The notes: generated from the letters alone by a model not told the origin. A stretch of DNA of 64,000 nt from Avena insularis (GCA_023614405.1 CM042685.1:185042257-185106256); one strand, 5' to 3'; counted from the first letter of the stretch, positions 1 to 13,304 are shown. Numbers and translations are program-made.

Positions 1-1642
1 GGGATTGCTTAGTGTGCCTTGAAGAAATTATGCGTTGTTTTAGCATGCAAAAGCATAGTATTGTGGTATTCTCCTTTGATGCTCTGCTTGGTTGACTTGG
101 CACATGCTCAAACCATGTTATGACTATGACAAGTCACCATTAGCCTCCATGATCATTTAGTCCTTGACTTGTAGTACCACTCTTTGCTTTGATTAGTATG
201 CGTTGTTGCATTGCATGATTATGGCCATTATTGCTCTCTTAGTTGGTTGCTCCCAGTCTTTGCTAGCCTCCACTTGTGTGAGTAAGTTCTAATCATGCTT
301 CCAACTCCCAAGAAACCAATTTTTTCCAAAGTGTCCACTATAAATTCCTATGCATGGTGTGTTACACCATTCCAAGTATATTCTTGTTTTCAACTATCTT
401 CCAATTAAAAACTATTTTGTTATGTGAAAACTTAGTGATTAAAGCCCTCACGAACTTGATGGCACACTTTATTCTTTGCCCCTAATAAACTTGAACCATT
501 GTGACAACTTTGTTGTATATGCTTGCACTTATAAGTTGGAATTAGCAGAACCGTGCTGTCACGGGGAACGTTTTCAACATTGCACTTGTACCTTGTTGTA
601 CTCAGTTGATATCATGTTATTTTGTCTATGGATGTCACCGGTGTGAAATAAAGAGGGAACTTGTAAGTCCATGGAGTTTGTATCCTGTGTTAGAGAAACG
701 CCTGGGCCGCTAGCCTAAGCCATGCCTAATCATGATGGAAACTTGCAGCATCACCATAGTGACATCTATGAAGCATTCTTATTGTAAAAAAGAGATACAT
801 TGATAAAAGAGGAAAGAGAGAAAAAAGCACCATATTCCCATGGTACATAAGAAGAATTGCTGAGATGCTCATTGTCTGCTTGCCTTGTCGTTTTGGTTAT
901 GGGAAAGCTCCTGTACCATGTGAAAGGGGTACCCCATTGGCGGTTCTCAATGATATGCAAATACTTACAGTGACAAGAACTTACCTGGACCCAAAGTTGA
1001 GTATGCATGAGGTCTGGCCCTCGTATTCAAGGGACATGAGATTGCCAACTTATACTTCATCAAGCATATACTCCAGCTTTGCCACTTTAACCTTAACCAC
1101 TTCAAGATGCTTATGATAGGGGCAATGACACTTTTAATCCCTGCTTCCTTTACAAAAAAGGCCTTTCTTCCACCACTATTGAGTCTGCACCTTCTACCTT
1201 TAGGCACCATTAAGAGAGCATAGTTGTCATTCTGTGTGCAGTGTTCCAAAGCTTATTAATTGATGCATATTGTATTATTACTTGTTCTTGTGCTACTTGT
1301 TTCTAGTCACCCTTGTGAACTTTGCAGGTGTCATATGCATCTATATTGCTACTCTACGAGGGACAAGCTGATTACCACTACGATATGTTTTCTACATGTG
1401 AAACAAACAAACGTTTTTCAATGCATGTTATTCATGATCTTTGTTTGTAGCTTGCCATGCATAGTTACTATGTCCTATTTTTAGAACTCCATCTTTCATG
1501 CACATGTTTAGAGTTCTTTGATCTCAGCTTTCAATGCTTGCAAATGGTTGGATCTTTATTGTGAGGGTGCATGTCACCTCAAAAATTATTCTGTTTATCA
1601 CTTACCTACTCGAGGACGAGCACGAGTTAAGCTTGGGGATGT

Positions 1643-3230
1643 TGATACGTTGGAAATGTATCTATAATTTTTGATGCTCCATGATTGTTTAGTATCTACT
1701 TTGCTTTACTTGTCCACACTTTGAGGTGCTTTTTATATGTTTTCTAGTACTAACCTATTAACAAGTTGCAACAGTGCCAGATGCCTATTTTCTGCTGTTT
1801 TTGGTTTCGGAAAAGTTAGTAAAGAAATATTCTCGGAATTGGATGGGACAAAGGACAAAGTCAATTACTTTCCGTGAGGAACAAGAAGTCCATAGGAGAG
1901 CCGGAGGGGCCAGCCAGGGGGGCCAGACCCACCCCAGGCACGGTGGGACCATGCCTAGGGGGAGGCAGCCAGACCTCCTAGGTGCGGCCAGGGGTGGGCC
2001 CGCGCCTGGGAGTGGTGTGGCCCCTCTGGCCGCCTCCTCGGCCTCCCCTTCTCCTATAAGAAGCTCCCGATGCAGAAACCCTAAGAACCCGATCAAATCT
2101 CCACGAAACCGTCTGTAGCCGTGGCCACCATCGTCCCTAGATCGGGGGATCTGAAGTTCTTCCCGGCACCCTACCGGAGGGGAGATCATCCCGGAGGCCT
2201 TCTCTCTGGTATGATGCGTGAGTAGTTCCACCTTGGACTATGGGTCCATGTAGTAGCTAGATGGTTGTATCTCCTCCTTTGTGCTTTCATGTATAGATCT
2301 TGTGAGCTCTGTTCATGATCAAGATCTAATCTATTTGTAATAATGCATGTTGTGTTTGTGGGGATCCGATGGATATTGATATTATTATGTTGGTTTGATT
2401 AATGGTTTTGTCTTTATGATTCTATCATGTCTGTGTTGTTTGTGATCTTGCATGCTCTCCGTTGTTAGTAGCTATCTTGGCCAAGTAGTTGCTAGTGACT
2501 CCAAGAGGGGGTATTTATGCTCGATAGTGGGTTCATGCCTCTAGTTTCCAAGGGAAGTGACAATAATCTCTTCGGTTGTAGATGTGCTGTTGCTACTAGG
2601 GAGAAAACAATGATCTCTTTTTCATGGAACATGTGGACTGTTTACCTTACACACTTTGCTTAAAACAGTTGTCTGTTTCTTGCAACTTTATACTGGAGGG
2701 GGTTCGGATGATAACCTGAAGGTGGACTTCTAGTCATAGATGAAGTTGGATGGCGGTCTATGTATCTTGTTGTATTGCCCAATCTACCTCATAGGATCTT
2801 TTTGACTAGTAATTAAATTGTTATGCCTTGCTCAGTTCCTGTCAATTGCCCTGCTGTAATTTGTTTACCCTTCATGCCATGTTGTTTATCTAAGGAGAGC
2901 ACCTCTAGTGAACTATGGACCCCGGTCTAATCTTTACCATTGATACATCTTCCACTGTTACTTGTTTACTTGCTGCAAACCTTTACCTACCACACAATAC
3001 GTTTAATCCTTTGTTACAGCAAACCGGTGAGCTTGACAACCTCACTGTTCGTTGGGGCAAAGTCTTGAGTTTGTGTTGTGCAGGTCTTCGTGTTGCTTGC
3101 AACACCTGTGTGACGTTTCCTTCCTCCTTCTGGTTCGATAACCTCGGTCTCAACTGAGGGAAAACTTGTTGCTTGCCGCTTCACACCTTGCTCTTGGGGT
3201 TCCCAACAGGCTGTGCGTAGATAGTCGTCA
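1643..3230 (+). repeat. 3' LTR of G1
   Basis: The LTR starts TGATACGT and ends GTCGTCA, about 1.59 kb. The start is supported by the polypurine tract and by alignment to the starts at 49048 (- strand), 60166 and 60811. The end is set by the return of E-LTR sequence at 3231, and the expected insertion duplication is ATTGG (3231-3235). The last 20 bp or so before the end differ from the other G copies, although everything up to TTCCCAACA (3200-3208) matches well. Confidence 0.82.
2055..2062 (+). promoter_or_regulatory. Candidate TATA box of the G1 LTR
   Basis: TATAAGAA lies about 410 bp into the LTR, just downstream of a GC-rich stretch and upstream of the conserved GATGCAGAAACCCTAAG. The same box and flank occur in the LTRs of G3 (61177) and G2 (48671, - strand). 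The position fits the U3/R boundary; transcription from it is inference. Confidence 0.5.
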
Positions 3231-3383
3231 ATTGGGTCACCCATTTGTTTTTCCTTCTGGCCATCTCATGATCAAACTCCTTCCTCCTTTTCCGGACCAT
3301 CTCATGGTCAAATCATTTCCAAGCCATTGTTTTTCCAAATTACTTTTTGAAAACAAAACCAGCACTGCTCTACAACAACCTTT

Positions 3384-3441
3384 CCAACCGTCCATGACCG
3401 TGGACATGGCTATTCGAATAGATTTACACTCTGCAGAGGTT
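3384..3441 (-). other. Cross-family LTR module, copy in E LTR A
   Basis: On the LTR sense strand the order is CTGCAG, AAATCT, TTCGAA, then TGTCCACGGTCATGGACGG. The same order of blocks, with a few substitutions, occurs in the O LTRs and in remnant R, always on the LTR sense strand. The function is unknown. Confidence 0.7.
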
Positions 3442-3616
3442 GTACACTTTACCCACACCATCCGATTACCCGTCCCTGATCTACACCGATCGTGGGTCGA
3501 ATAACCGGTCAAGACCTTCCGGATGCCCTCTCCGATACAAGTGCCTACCCTATGAGGTTAATCTCCTCAAAACCGGGATGCCCTATATAGTCACAAGCCA
3601 ACCAGAGCGCGTTTTG

Positions 3617-3630
3617 CACCCTGCAGGGTG
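3617..3630. repeat. 14-bp perfect palindrome in E LTR A
   Basis: CACCCTGCAGGGTG is its own reverse complement. In E LTR copy B the matching site (about 15522-15535) reads CACCCTGCAAGGTG, so the symmetry is broken by one base there. It resembles the CCTGCAGGG core of the LTR module but lies about 180 bp away from it. Confidence 0.6.
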
Positions 3631-6600
3631 TGCGCTTTCAATGAGGGGTTCATAGTATCGTCTGGCCGCCATTAGACGGTATTTACCTTCCCTAGACCGA
3701 TGTTTCACAAAGGCCTTTACAGGGGAAAGCTCAGCCTCCGGGATTTTTTTTTCCCCTGTAGTAGTTTGAGACACCTATACCGGATTAGACAAACTTCCAG
3801 CGTAGCCCCGTCCCATTCCAGAGTAATGTGGTTGCACAAGTTAATTGTTCTAGCAAAACTGCAAAGAACCGGGTGCGTTTTCATAAACATTTTTCCTGCA
3901 TCATTTGTCCGACCATTTTTTAAACCAAAAAACTTTCTCATTTTCAACATCACTTGGTACGCCAAGCCTCACCAAGGTTTTCTCATAAAACATTTTTTGT
4001 AACCTTTTTCCGGGGTCTTCCCATCGCATAGTTTTTGCTTTGGCTAAAACAGGGTTTCCAAAGGGGCATGGTGTGTTATACCATCTATCATACTAGGGGA
4101 GGGTAGGTATGAAAATATGGGTTGTACCTAATGGTACTAAGAGGTAATGGTTTGGAGGAGCCAAACATTTCCCACATAAAACATAAAATAGTGAAACAAT
4201 GCAATTTGCATAAATGAGTAGATAAAGCATGCATAGGTAAAATAATAGGACAAGGCATATGAGCAAGAAGGTGGATTGCCTGTGACCAGCAAGATGTCTC
4301 GTGACTTCTTTAGAATACCAGAAAAATAATAATTATAGCGATAATAATGCTCCGAGGCTTCCTTCTTCTCGACAGCACATAATCGCAACTATCGTCGTTA
4401 TCGAGCATACATGCAAACAAACAACACCACATTCAGTACAAGGCATACAAACATCAAACCATACAACATGCAAAGGATATTTAAATGATATACATCAGTA
4501 GGGTGTGGGAGGTATGGTTTGATTGGATTGGGAGAAGATTTGGAGGCATAGGAAAAAGGGATCCTTTTGGATTTAAAGTCTAGGAACTACCTAAGAGAGG
4601 TTTTTGACCAAGGGCTTTATATCTATGATACCATTGTATAAAAATGATACCCTCGGATATTTATTGATAAAATGAATCCAACAAAAGTGGTTTCACTATT
4701 TTATCAATTTCCATTGATTTATAATGATTTTTATAGTGGATAAAACTCTAGTTTTAGGAAATAATTCACCAGAAAAATTCTGGAGCTCCAAGAATTATTT
4801 CCTTGAATTATTAGGTAGTATTTGATGGACTTATTCAAGAGGAGTTTGAATCACCTCAAAACAATTACTAAAATGCCCTTGAGAAATTCCCAAAGATAGT
4901 ACTGGATGGGAATTGTCTTTTTCATCATATTTAAATTATAGAAGCTTTTGATGTTATTCCAAGGACACATGTTAGGTATTTATATTAACTTTCATTAGAA
5001 ATTGGAATCACCCTTTTTGGATTTACAATACTCAAGTGGTGAATTTATTGGTGAATAAACCATGCACATAAATGTTTAATTCACCATAATTCAATTAAAG
5101 CTCCCTAAATCTTGGACTCCTGGGTTTTGGTACTTATTGATATAGAGGTTTACTAGGAGTTGGAATTAGGTCAATTCCTCACTTGGTTTGGCCTCAAGGA
5201 TTTCCTAAAGCCGGAAAGGGTATGTTTTTGCTATTTTTACCAAGGGCATTTTAGGAAGCAAAATAGAATGGGGTTAGTGTGGCAAGAAAGGTATCTGGGA
5301 TCTCTCAGTACCACTTGGGTTCATGCCATTGTGAGTTGTCAAACTCACAAAAATAATTTATTAGTGAAAAGAGTACCTTTAGGTATTAGATTTATTGAAA
5401 TTAATCTAGTTTGTATTTGGGTCAACTCTTGGTTCTGCATCTTAGGGAAATCCCTAAAGTACATACCAAAAATTTGAATCTAACCCTAATAAGTATTTTC
5501 CATTTTAAATTATGATTAAGCCATCATGCCCAATTATCAGATCTAGAAGAAATAACTAAGAATAAAAAGGGTTGTGGGCTGCGACCTGGGAGAAATGGGA
5601 CGCAGGGGATGCATCCGGCCCACCCAGGCAAGATCCATGGGCAGGATCTAATTTTCAAAACGGGAAGAGCGGGGCCCGTCTGGCAGTGACTGGGGGAGGC
5701 TGAAGGGGTATTATCGAATCTGGGTCATCCATGTAAAGAGGATCAGACGGCACATGGGGATTCTCATCTAGGGCTCGGAGAGGGGCAGACGAGGGCGCAG
5801 GGTGACGTGGTCCACCGTGGCAACCACAATGATGGGCGGCAAGGCCCCATTCGGTGACCGGGGGTGGCTCGCATGGGGGCGCCGGCGGTAATGCTTAGAA
5901 GCTCGTCGGAGAGGGTGCTAGGGGCACGGAGGAGGGGCGGGGAAGGTCCAGGATGACGCGAAGCAGCACCACGGCCACGGGAAGGGGTGGCATGGGCGGT
6001 GTTGATGACAGGGACGAGCTCACTTGAGGGAGGCCAAAAGGGAACTCGTCGATGGTCGATGGTGATGCCTGTAGAGGTGGTCCTGGGCAAGGAGAGGAGT
6101 AGGGTTAGATTCAGCGGGGCTAAGGGAGCTCAACAAGTCGCCATACAGCGATAGGGGATCAGAGGATAGGGTTCACTGGCCAGATCTTGGAGAAGGCTGA
6201 GGCTCCTAGTTCTCCTCCTCTCAAGAAGGGCAGAGCATGGGAGAGGGTGGGGGTGCTTTGGGGTGGTTGGTGAGAGATGGGGAAGCAAATGGAGTGGAGA
6301 AGGGGGCTTGGGGTGGCCTAGGGACTTTTTACCCGAGGAGTAAGGGTCCATGGTGGGCATTGCCTATGGAGGAGCTAGGGCAAGTCCAGGGGTTGCTCAT
6401 TGGGTGCAATGGGCGATGGAGAGGCGTGTGCGGGCCATAGAAGGGGCAAAGAGGGAGGGGTTGTCCTGGTGTGGATATATTTGCAAGACAAGGCATGAGG
6501 GCCACACATCTCTCATATACTCTCTCCAAGAGGTACAAGACAAAGGCTACAGTGCCTTGCTACAGTGATTTCGACCAGAGGAGGTGGGAGCTGCTGGAGA

Positions 6601-8759
6601 GATGTATTGGGCAAGCATGGGTATGGGATTGAGTTGGAATGGTTCATGTCTTGATCAAGGTTCCAATTTAGTCATAATAATGATCATGAAGTAAATTTCT
6701 AAAATTTGATCTTGGCAAGATGAGGTAAAGATTATGGTAGCTATATATGGTCAATAGAAACCTCCAAGAATTATTTGGGATTTTTCAGAGGATTTTTAGT
6801 TCACTAAAAATCATTTATTCAAAAAGGGCAGAAGTAGATTATAGAAGCTAATGTAATATTTTTATATTAGACAAGGTTGGTTTTTGATGTGAAATTGTTC
6901 TGAATACCATATTACACATTATAGAATTTTATTGGAATTTATTGAGGTTGAAAAGTGTTTTTAAGGAATTATTTCTTGTTTCTACCATTTAAGAAAAGGG
7001 AAAAATGAATTAATAAAAAATCTCAAAAATATTTATTTTTGAGTTGGGAAGATGGAATATGATAATTAGGAATCAAATGTGCCTTGTGTTGGCAAGGTCA
7101 TTTGGATAAAAACAAACTTGCCTTTGAGGACGAGGTTTGGAGGATTTTGCCAGAAAAAGAAATTAAGTAGTTTTAGGCTCCAAATAATTATGGGAATTAT
7201 TTGGAAAATGATTATATTCAAGGTAGGTGATGTAACCTTAATGTATGCATCATGGTCAACCTTTAGTTTTGAAGAAATGTGGTGAAAGGGATGGGAACTA
7301 GATTTGGGAGGATCTAGGGTTTGGTTATTTTATTGCCACCTAAACAGGGTTGTATTTGTGAGCTCAGAGCTCACCTTGGTACAAGGGAGATATGGATAGC
7401 TATAACAAGTTATATAGATGATCAAGGAATCAAGATTTGTGCTTGGTTGGATTTGAGGTGTTTTAGGGGTAATGGCAAACTTTGTTGAAAATAAGGCTGC
7501 CATAGCATATACATCAGGTAGCCTCCTAAACCATGTGGGTTTAAGAAGCACAAAGCTTCAATGGAAACAAGGGAAGTGGGGGTTGATAGGCCATGGTTAT
7601 TATATCATAACCATTCAAAGATTTGGTCAAGGGGAGGTGGCATATAGATGTGAGCTTCTGCCAAACTAGGCAAGATGATAAGATTAGTAGAGAGGATTAT
7701 TATCTTGACTACAAAACCATCAGGGATGCGTGGGAATTAGAAGGGATTGGCCAAGGGAAAGAGTGGGATTTGGTAGTACTAAATATGTACTACAATATGG
7801 TTCAAGTACATTCTCAAGAATGCATATATGTTGGAAAAGGTAGATCTCCAAAGATTGAATCTAGATAAGAAATCTAGACTTAGCCATTTTGGCAGATTTG
7901 GGGTTTTAGACTAGAGTACTCGTGTAGATGATTTCGAGTGGATGCTATGTTCCAATGTCATGATCAAAGGGATGATGTTGATGGCTTAACTAGGTAGATA
8001 GGACCCATGCTTAGATTGGGTCTCCACTGAGTTGGAAACTATCAGAAGGGCTTATCCCTAGGCTGATATGATTAGGAGATGAGATGATCACCTTAGTGTC
8101 TTAGGATAGATCCAGACTTGTATGCTTGATATGAGATTGATGATCAAAAGCATAGATTGGGTCCTAAGGGATGATCTACTAGGTTAGCTCACTCTAGTTC
8201 CTAAGCAAACCATGCAATTAGCAGATCAAGGCAATTCATCTTATCAAACTTATCCAACTACTAGTAGGGTTACCATCAAGCCTAGCTTGAGGTAGGGATG
8301 GGTATTTTGAACTGGTTATATTTTGAAGTAAGATAAGTACCTCTTGGTATTTCTACCAAGATTGGAATGAGGAGGTTTTGAATAAAGGTTTTGGAAAACC
8401 TAGGGGTAAGAGTAGTTGAGAGTTCTGTCTTGAAAACATAAGGAGATTATATTTTAGTTCTCCATAGTTTTGTTAATAGATCTAGTAAAATGTTTTTGGT
8501 TTTGTCAAAGTCATCTTGGCTCAGGTTTTGAAATGCCAGAACATTTGAGAATATGAAAGATGAGCCAAGACATCTCTTTTGTAAAATAGATTTTGTCAAC
8601 TAGTGTTGAGATAAGAAGTATAGCACCTAATACACAGTCAGTTGCATGAACACAAACAACAAGTAAAGAACATTGCACATGTAACAAGATTTTTTTTTGT
8701 TCCCCCTGGTTTTTGCCTTCTAGGCAGCAAATCAGGGTTGCTGAAATTGGGATGTTACA

Positions 8760-9686
8760 ACATTGATCATATTCCACTCATGATAAGCGTCATATAGCTA
8801 TACCAAGAACCATATTACAATTACATGCATCGGATCGAAACCCATTATGTATTTAGCCTGAAAGAATTTGCAGATGAAGTAAAACTTCAGGATTAAAGCA
8901 CTGGTAAGAAAATATCAAGTTAGCATGGACATGCCAACAAAATAAGATGAAAAGTGCATCACACACAACTGAAAAGGAGTGTGGAAACAGATATGTATCA
9001 AAGACAAGTTTTCGCATTTTTCGGCATTAAAATACCAATAGATGCAAAAATAACTTATCGGATAGAGATTAGCAACTACATATTCTGTGAAAGCATGCAG
9101 GAAGGACGAACACCCTTAACAAGATTGCGCCGGTTTATAAGGAATTGGATAGATCGCATCGGTTTACACAAATCCTGTCGGTATGGAAAGTACCAACAGT
9201 TGATAACCAAAGGCAGATTGCGACAACAAGGTTGGATGCAACAGATAGACAAAGGATTTAACACACATCATATGGTACTACAAAAATCCATAACACGTGA
9301 ATCCTAGTTTAAATTTTTAGGAGAGGATTGATAAACGTTACACTTCCTTACCAAAAAAGGGTGGGTGGGAGGGTAAGAAGAAAAATGGAAGCAGTCCTAC
9401 TCTCACGTTTAGTTTTTTCCTAATATACATAACTACTAAAATATTTTCTAGACTGGCAATGACCATCTTGGTTGAGACCCTGAAGGGTGGAATGGCACTG
9501 ATACCATATGTAATACCTCGAACACTACGCTCTAAGCAACAAGCTAGGATGAACCCAAAGTGCATAAGGTGGTACTAACGCGGAGGCCCAAAGGCCACCC
9601 ACGTGCAGGCCCGTCTAAGCGGAGCAGGGCACGATACCAGACACCACCCTATCCACTTTGCAAGAACATCATATCAAGTGCGAGCG
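8760..9686 (-). mobile_element. H fragment, first copy (internal start plus LTR end)
   Basis: This is duplicated at 20724-21650 with very few differences. On the - strand, sequence at 9494-9506 reads TGGTATCAGTGCC, a primer-binding site of tRNA-Met type. It lies two bases after an LTR terminus ...GGTATTACA whose last base is at 9509. So 9509-9686 is LTR and 8760-9493 is the primer-proximal internal domain of an old - strand element. E is inserted at its left edge and an O LTR begins at its right edge. No coding region is recognised. Confidence 0.75.
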
Positions 9687-10310
9687 TGTAAGACCCCGGG
9701 TAAACCCTAATTATAATATTGCCTTTTGTTTTACTTTTGTTGCATCATCATGACATCATGCATCTTTATCTCTCAAAATATTTCAATTAAAAACTATTTT
9801 GTTTGCTACAATATCTCTTATCTTATTTCAAAACAAATCTTTTACTTGTCTGCTTTTTAAAACAGAACAAAATAAATAAACTATTATATAAAATTGTAAA
9901 CCTAAATCTACACCCACACTGGCAAGGCCCAAAAGGCCTAGGCCATGACCAAACCCTAATCCTAACCCCTTGACCAAACCCTAGACATAAACCTAACCCT
10001 AACCCTATTCCTCCATTACCTCTGCCACCACTCAACCGTAATGGACACACACGCCACTCACCCTCGCGCGCTTGCACACACACACCAAACCAGCCACCAC
10101 CCCATCCCTTTGTCTCTGTGACCCCACCCGCGTAGGCCTGCCCAACCACGACCACCACCCCGCGGTACACCGACACAACCCCACGCACCCAGGGCCACCC
10201 GCGTCCCTCGCTCCAGGCCCCACCCCGATGCTCCTGAGCCCCCGAATCTCCGTGCACGACCCTCGCTCGCATCCCCACCTTCCTCCCATGCTGATTCTTC
10301 CTATCTCTCT
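9687..10310 (+). repeat. Truncated O-type LTR (first 0.62 kb), first copy
   Basis: It starts TGTAAGACCC directly after GAGCG (9682-9686), the same target sequence as the complete O element at 21651. It therefore comes from the duplication of that locus, not from a separate insertion. It matches 21651-22274 with few changes and stops within a CT-rich run at 10310. It includes a block of degenerate CCCTAA repeats (about 9951-10010). Confidence 0.88.
9951..10010 (+). repeat. Degenerate telomere-like CCCTAA block in O LTR copy 1
   Basis: Several AACCCTA and CCCTAACCCTA units occur within 60 bp. The same block is present at the same LTR position in the other two copies (about 21912-21973 and 38388-38450), so it is part of the O LTR, not a chromosome-end relic. 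Confidence 0.7.
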
Positions 10311-10312
10311 TG

Positions 10313-11993
10313 AGTAATAAAATGTGCCTTGGTTTGGCAAGGTGATTTGTAGAAAAACAAACTTGCCTTTGAAGACAAGGTTTGGAGGATTTTGCCAAAA
10401 AAAGAAATTAATTAGTTTTAGGCTCCAAATAATTATGGGAATTATTTGGAAAATGATTATATTCAAGGTAGGTGATGTAACCTTGATGTATGCATCATGG
10501 TCAACCTTTAGTTTTGAATAAATGTGGTGAAAGGGATGGGAACTAGATTTGGGAGGATCTAGGGTTTGGTTATTTTATGCCACCTGTATTTGTGAGCTCA
10601 GAGCTCACCTTGGTACAAGGGAGATATGGATAGCCAGAACAAGTTTTATAGATGATCAAGTAAGCAAGAGTTGGGCTTATTTTGATTTGAGGTGGTTTAG
10701 GGGTGATGGCAAACTTTGTTGAAAATAAGGTTGCATATCATATACATCAGGTAGCCTCCTAAACCATGTGGGTTTAAGAAGCACAAAGCTTAAATGTAAA
10801 CAAGGGAAGTGGGGGTTGATAGTACATGGTTAGTAGATCATAACTATGCAAAGATTTGGTCAAGGGGAGGTGGCATATAGATGTGAGCTTCTGCCAAACT
10901 AGGCAAGATGATAAGATTTGTAGAGAGGATTATTATCTTGACTACAAAACCATCAGGGATGAGTGGGAATTAGAAGGGCTTAGCCAAGGGAAAGAGTGGG
11001 ATTTGGTAATACTAAATATTTACTACAATATGGTTCAAGTAAATTCTCAAGAATGCATATAGGTTGGAAAAGGTAGAGCTCCAAAGATTGAATCTAGATA
11101 AGAAATCCATACTTAGCCATTTTGGCAGATTTGGGGTTTTAGACTAGAGTACTAGTGTAGATGATTTCGAGTGGATGCTAGGTTCTAATGTCATTATCAA
11201 AGGGATGATGTTGATGTGTTAACTAGGTATATAGGACCCATGCTTATATTGGGTCTCCACTGAGTTGGAAACTATCAGAAGGGCTTATCCCTAGGCTAAT
11301 ATGATTAGGAGATGAGATGATCACCTTAGTGGCTTAGGATAGATCCAGACTTGTATGCTTGATATGAGATTGTTGATCACAAACATAGATTGGGTCCTAA
11401 GGGATGAGATACTAGGTTATCTCACTCTAGTTCGTAAGCAAACCATGCAATCAGCAGATCAAGGCAATTCATCTTATCAAACTTATCCAACTACTACTAG
11501 GGTTACCATCAAGCCTAGCTTGAGGTAGGGATGGTTTTTTTGAACTGGTTATGTTTTGAAGTAATATAAGTACCTCTTGGTATTTCTACCAAGATTGTAA
11601 TGAGGAGGTTTTGAATAAAGGTTTTGGAAAACCTAGGGGTAAGAGTAGTTGAGAGTTCTATCTTGAAAACATAAGGAGATTATATTTTAGTTCTCCATAG
11701 TTTTGTTAATAGATCTAGTAAAATATTTTTGGTTTTGTCAAAGTCATATTGGCTCAGGTTTTGAAATGCTAGAACATTTGAGAATATGAAAGATGAGCCA
11801 AGACATCTCTTTTGTAAAATAGCTTTTGTCAACTAGTGTTGAGATAAGAAGTATAGCACCTAATACACAATTAGTAGCATGAACACAAGCAACAAGTAAA
11901 CAACATTGCACATGTAACAAGAAAAAGTTTTTGTTCCCCCTGATTTTTGCCTTCTGGACAACAAATCAGGGTTGCTGAAATTGGGATGTTACA
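10313..11993 (-). repeat. E 3' LTR fragment (copy C)
   Basis: On the - strand it starts TGTAACATCCCAATTTC at 11993 and can be followed for about 1.68 kb to the junction at 10313. The leftmost part, up to about 10518, is identical by eye to 19032-19237. From 10519 rightwards it shows frequent substitutions and small indels relative to copies A and B, which agree with each other there. Confidence 0.85.
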
Positions 11994-11995
11994 GA

Positions 11996-12007
11996 CCTTT
12001 CCCCCTT
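11996..12007 (-). other. Polypurine tract of E
   Basis: On the - strand it reads AAGGGGGAAAGG and lies two bases before the LTR start TGTAACATCCC. Its position immediately upstream of a 3' LTR is what plus-strand priming requires. Confidence 0.7.
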
Positions 12008-13284
12008 AAAATAATCTCGTCCCGAGATTAGGGAGGAGCAGGGTTGGGTGATAACATCCGCTTAACAATTTCAGCGGTGGAAATTATTAGACACTAACAA
12101 GTTTTACAGCTGGCTGGCACGGGTAGTTATTGATCGGAGATGAGTGGCTTCAGATTGAGCTTCTTAGATTAAACAAATGGAAAAGACGTAGTCTTTTCCC
12201 CTTAGGACGATTCGAGGTAGGTTAGAGTTGACAGGGTCCTGTCTTATTGTGGCGAGACAGCGAGTTGAGCCTTCTTCAATACTTTACTGCTGGAGTCAGC
12301 TTCTCTGCCTTCTTGGTCTTGAAATGTCGGAAGTGCTAGATGGGCTGTCGACTCTGCGAGTGGAGAACTCTCCTGAAGTACCTTCTGATTCTGGTGAAGT
12401 GCCGATTTCCATTCTTCTTGCAGGGTTGATGGTTCGGATTTTGCAGGGGTGGTCATCACTTAACGATAACTAGTGTTCGACTCCAGGGTTCTATCGGGTT
12501 TTTGGGTGGGAAAGGCGCAGTATGAAAGATGCAGTCTTTCCCCCTTAGAGCGACACTAGGGGTTTCCGGTGGAGTCACCACTTTCTTGATTGGAATCGTA
12601 TACTGATGCTGCGGGGATGGCGTTGCACCTTTCGTCCAAGGGTGGTTATATTGTGTCGACCTTGTTAAAACCACTTCGTGGGAGGCGTCGATGCCACTTC
12701 TTGAGTTAGGAGTTCTACTGAAGAAGGCGTCTACTAGCTTCCGAGTAGTTAGTTCTGAGCTAGTTAGGTGTCCGATGGGTTGGAGGATGTCGTTGTAGGT
12801 TGGCGGTCTAGGAACGCAGTCCTTTAGAAGGGGTCGTTTCAGGTTCGGTCTGATGCAACGTCGTGGGTAAAACATGCAAAAAACAACATCATTCTTGCAT
12901 ATCATCCAGCAGGGTCCATCCAGAATTCAATGGATTTGTGTCAGCCAATGGTGAAGGTACTTGACGTCTTACTGAACAGGTTTCGAGACGATCCATCACT
13001 AGCTAGAGGTTGGAAAAGTGAGTTGGTAGGGTACGAAGGACTATGTCGAGAGTGCTCCTTGAATCTTGTAGTCGTCCTTGGAGTGGGTACCAACTTTAGT
13101 TATGGTATTTCCTCGAGGGTATGAGGGACATTCAGCTCTTCAGCAGTGAGGGTCGTGCCTTCTCTGATGTTTTGCTTCACGAGTGGATTTCCCGGGGGTG
13201 GTGACTTGAAGAGGGGTTGATACCCATGAAGGGGACAGTTCTTCATTGTCCAACTTGGGGTTTGCAGATTCGGAGGTCTTCTTC

Positions 13285-13304
13285 GGGGGGGGGGGGGGGG
13301 GGGG
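13285..13304 (+). repeat. Homopolymer of 20 G in E internal domain
   Basis: An uninterrupted G run that reads as poly-C on the element's sense strand. Length may be affected by sequencing error. Confidence 0.8.

Larger units (their letters stand above)
1..3230 (+). mobile_element. G1: gypsy-like LTR element, 3' internal part and 3' LTR
   Basis: This is the 3' end of a retrotransposon of the same family as the elements at 41943-49048 and 60166-64000. Positions 1-1642 are non-coding internal sequence; they align in reverse complement to about 43454-45148 of G2. A purine-rich stretch ending in AAGCTTGGGGATGT (1629-1642) precedes the LTR and acts as the polypurine tract. The LTR ends ...GTCGTCA at 3230, and E-LTR sequence resumes at once with ATTGGGTCAC, so G1 sits inside the E LTR copy A. 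The 5' part of the element lies left of the window. No coding region is visible in this part. Confidence 0.85.
3231..8759 (-). repeat. E LTR copy A (interrupted by G1)
   Basis: This long LTR aligns along its whole length with 15177-20723. On the - strand it starts TGTAACATCCC at 8759. The left part is cut off by the G1 insertion at 3231, so about 0.5 kb of LTR end should continue left of the window. From about 7241 to 8759 it is nearly identical to 19205-20723. Left of 7240 it is much more diverged and patchy, with an almost identical stretch at about 4160-4440. No coding region is credible: short ORFs are not conserved between copies in reading frame. Confidence 0.85.

Noticed and set aside
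3209..3230. Filler DNA between G1 and a truncated E LTR
   Set aside because: The stretch ends GTCGTCA like other G LTR ends, and E LTR sequence resumes without loss, so it is the G1 LTR terminus.
9951..10010. Interstitial telomere or chromosome-fusion site
   Set aside because: The degenerate CCCTAA block occurs at the same place in every O LTR copy, so it belongs to the element.
12456..12905. Frame of 149 codons in the E internal domain
   Set aside because: It contains no gag or pol motif and crosses repeated polypurine-like motifs. There is nothing to support coding.
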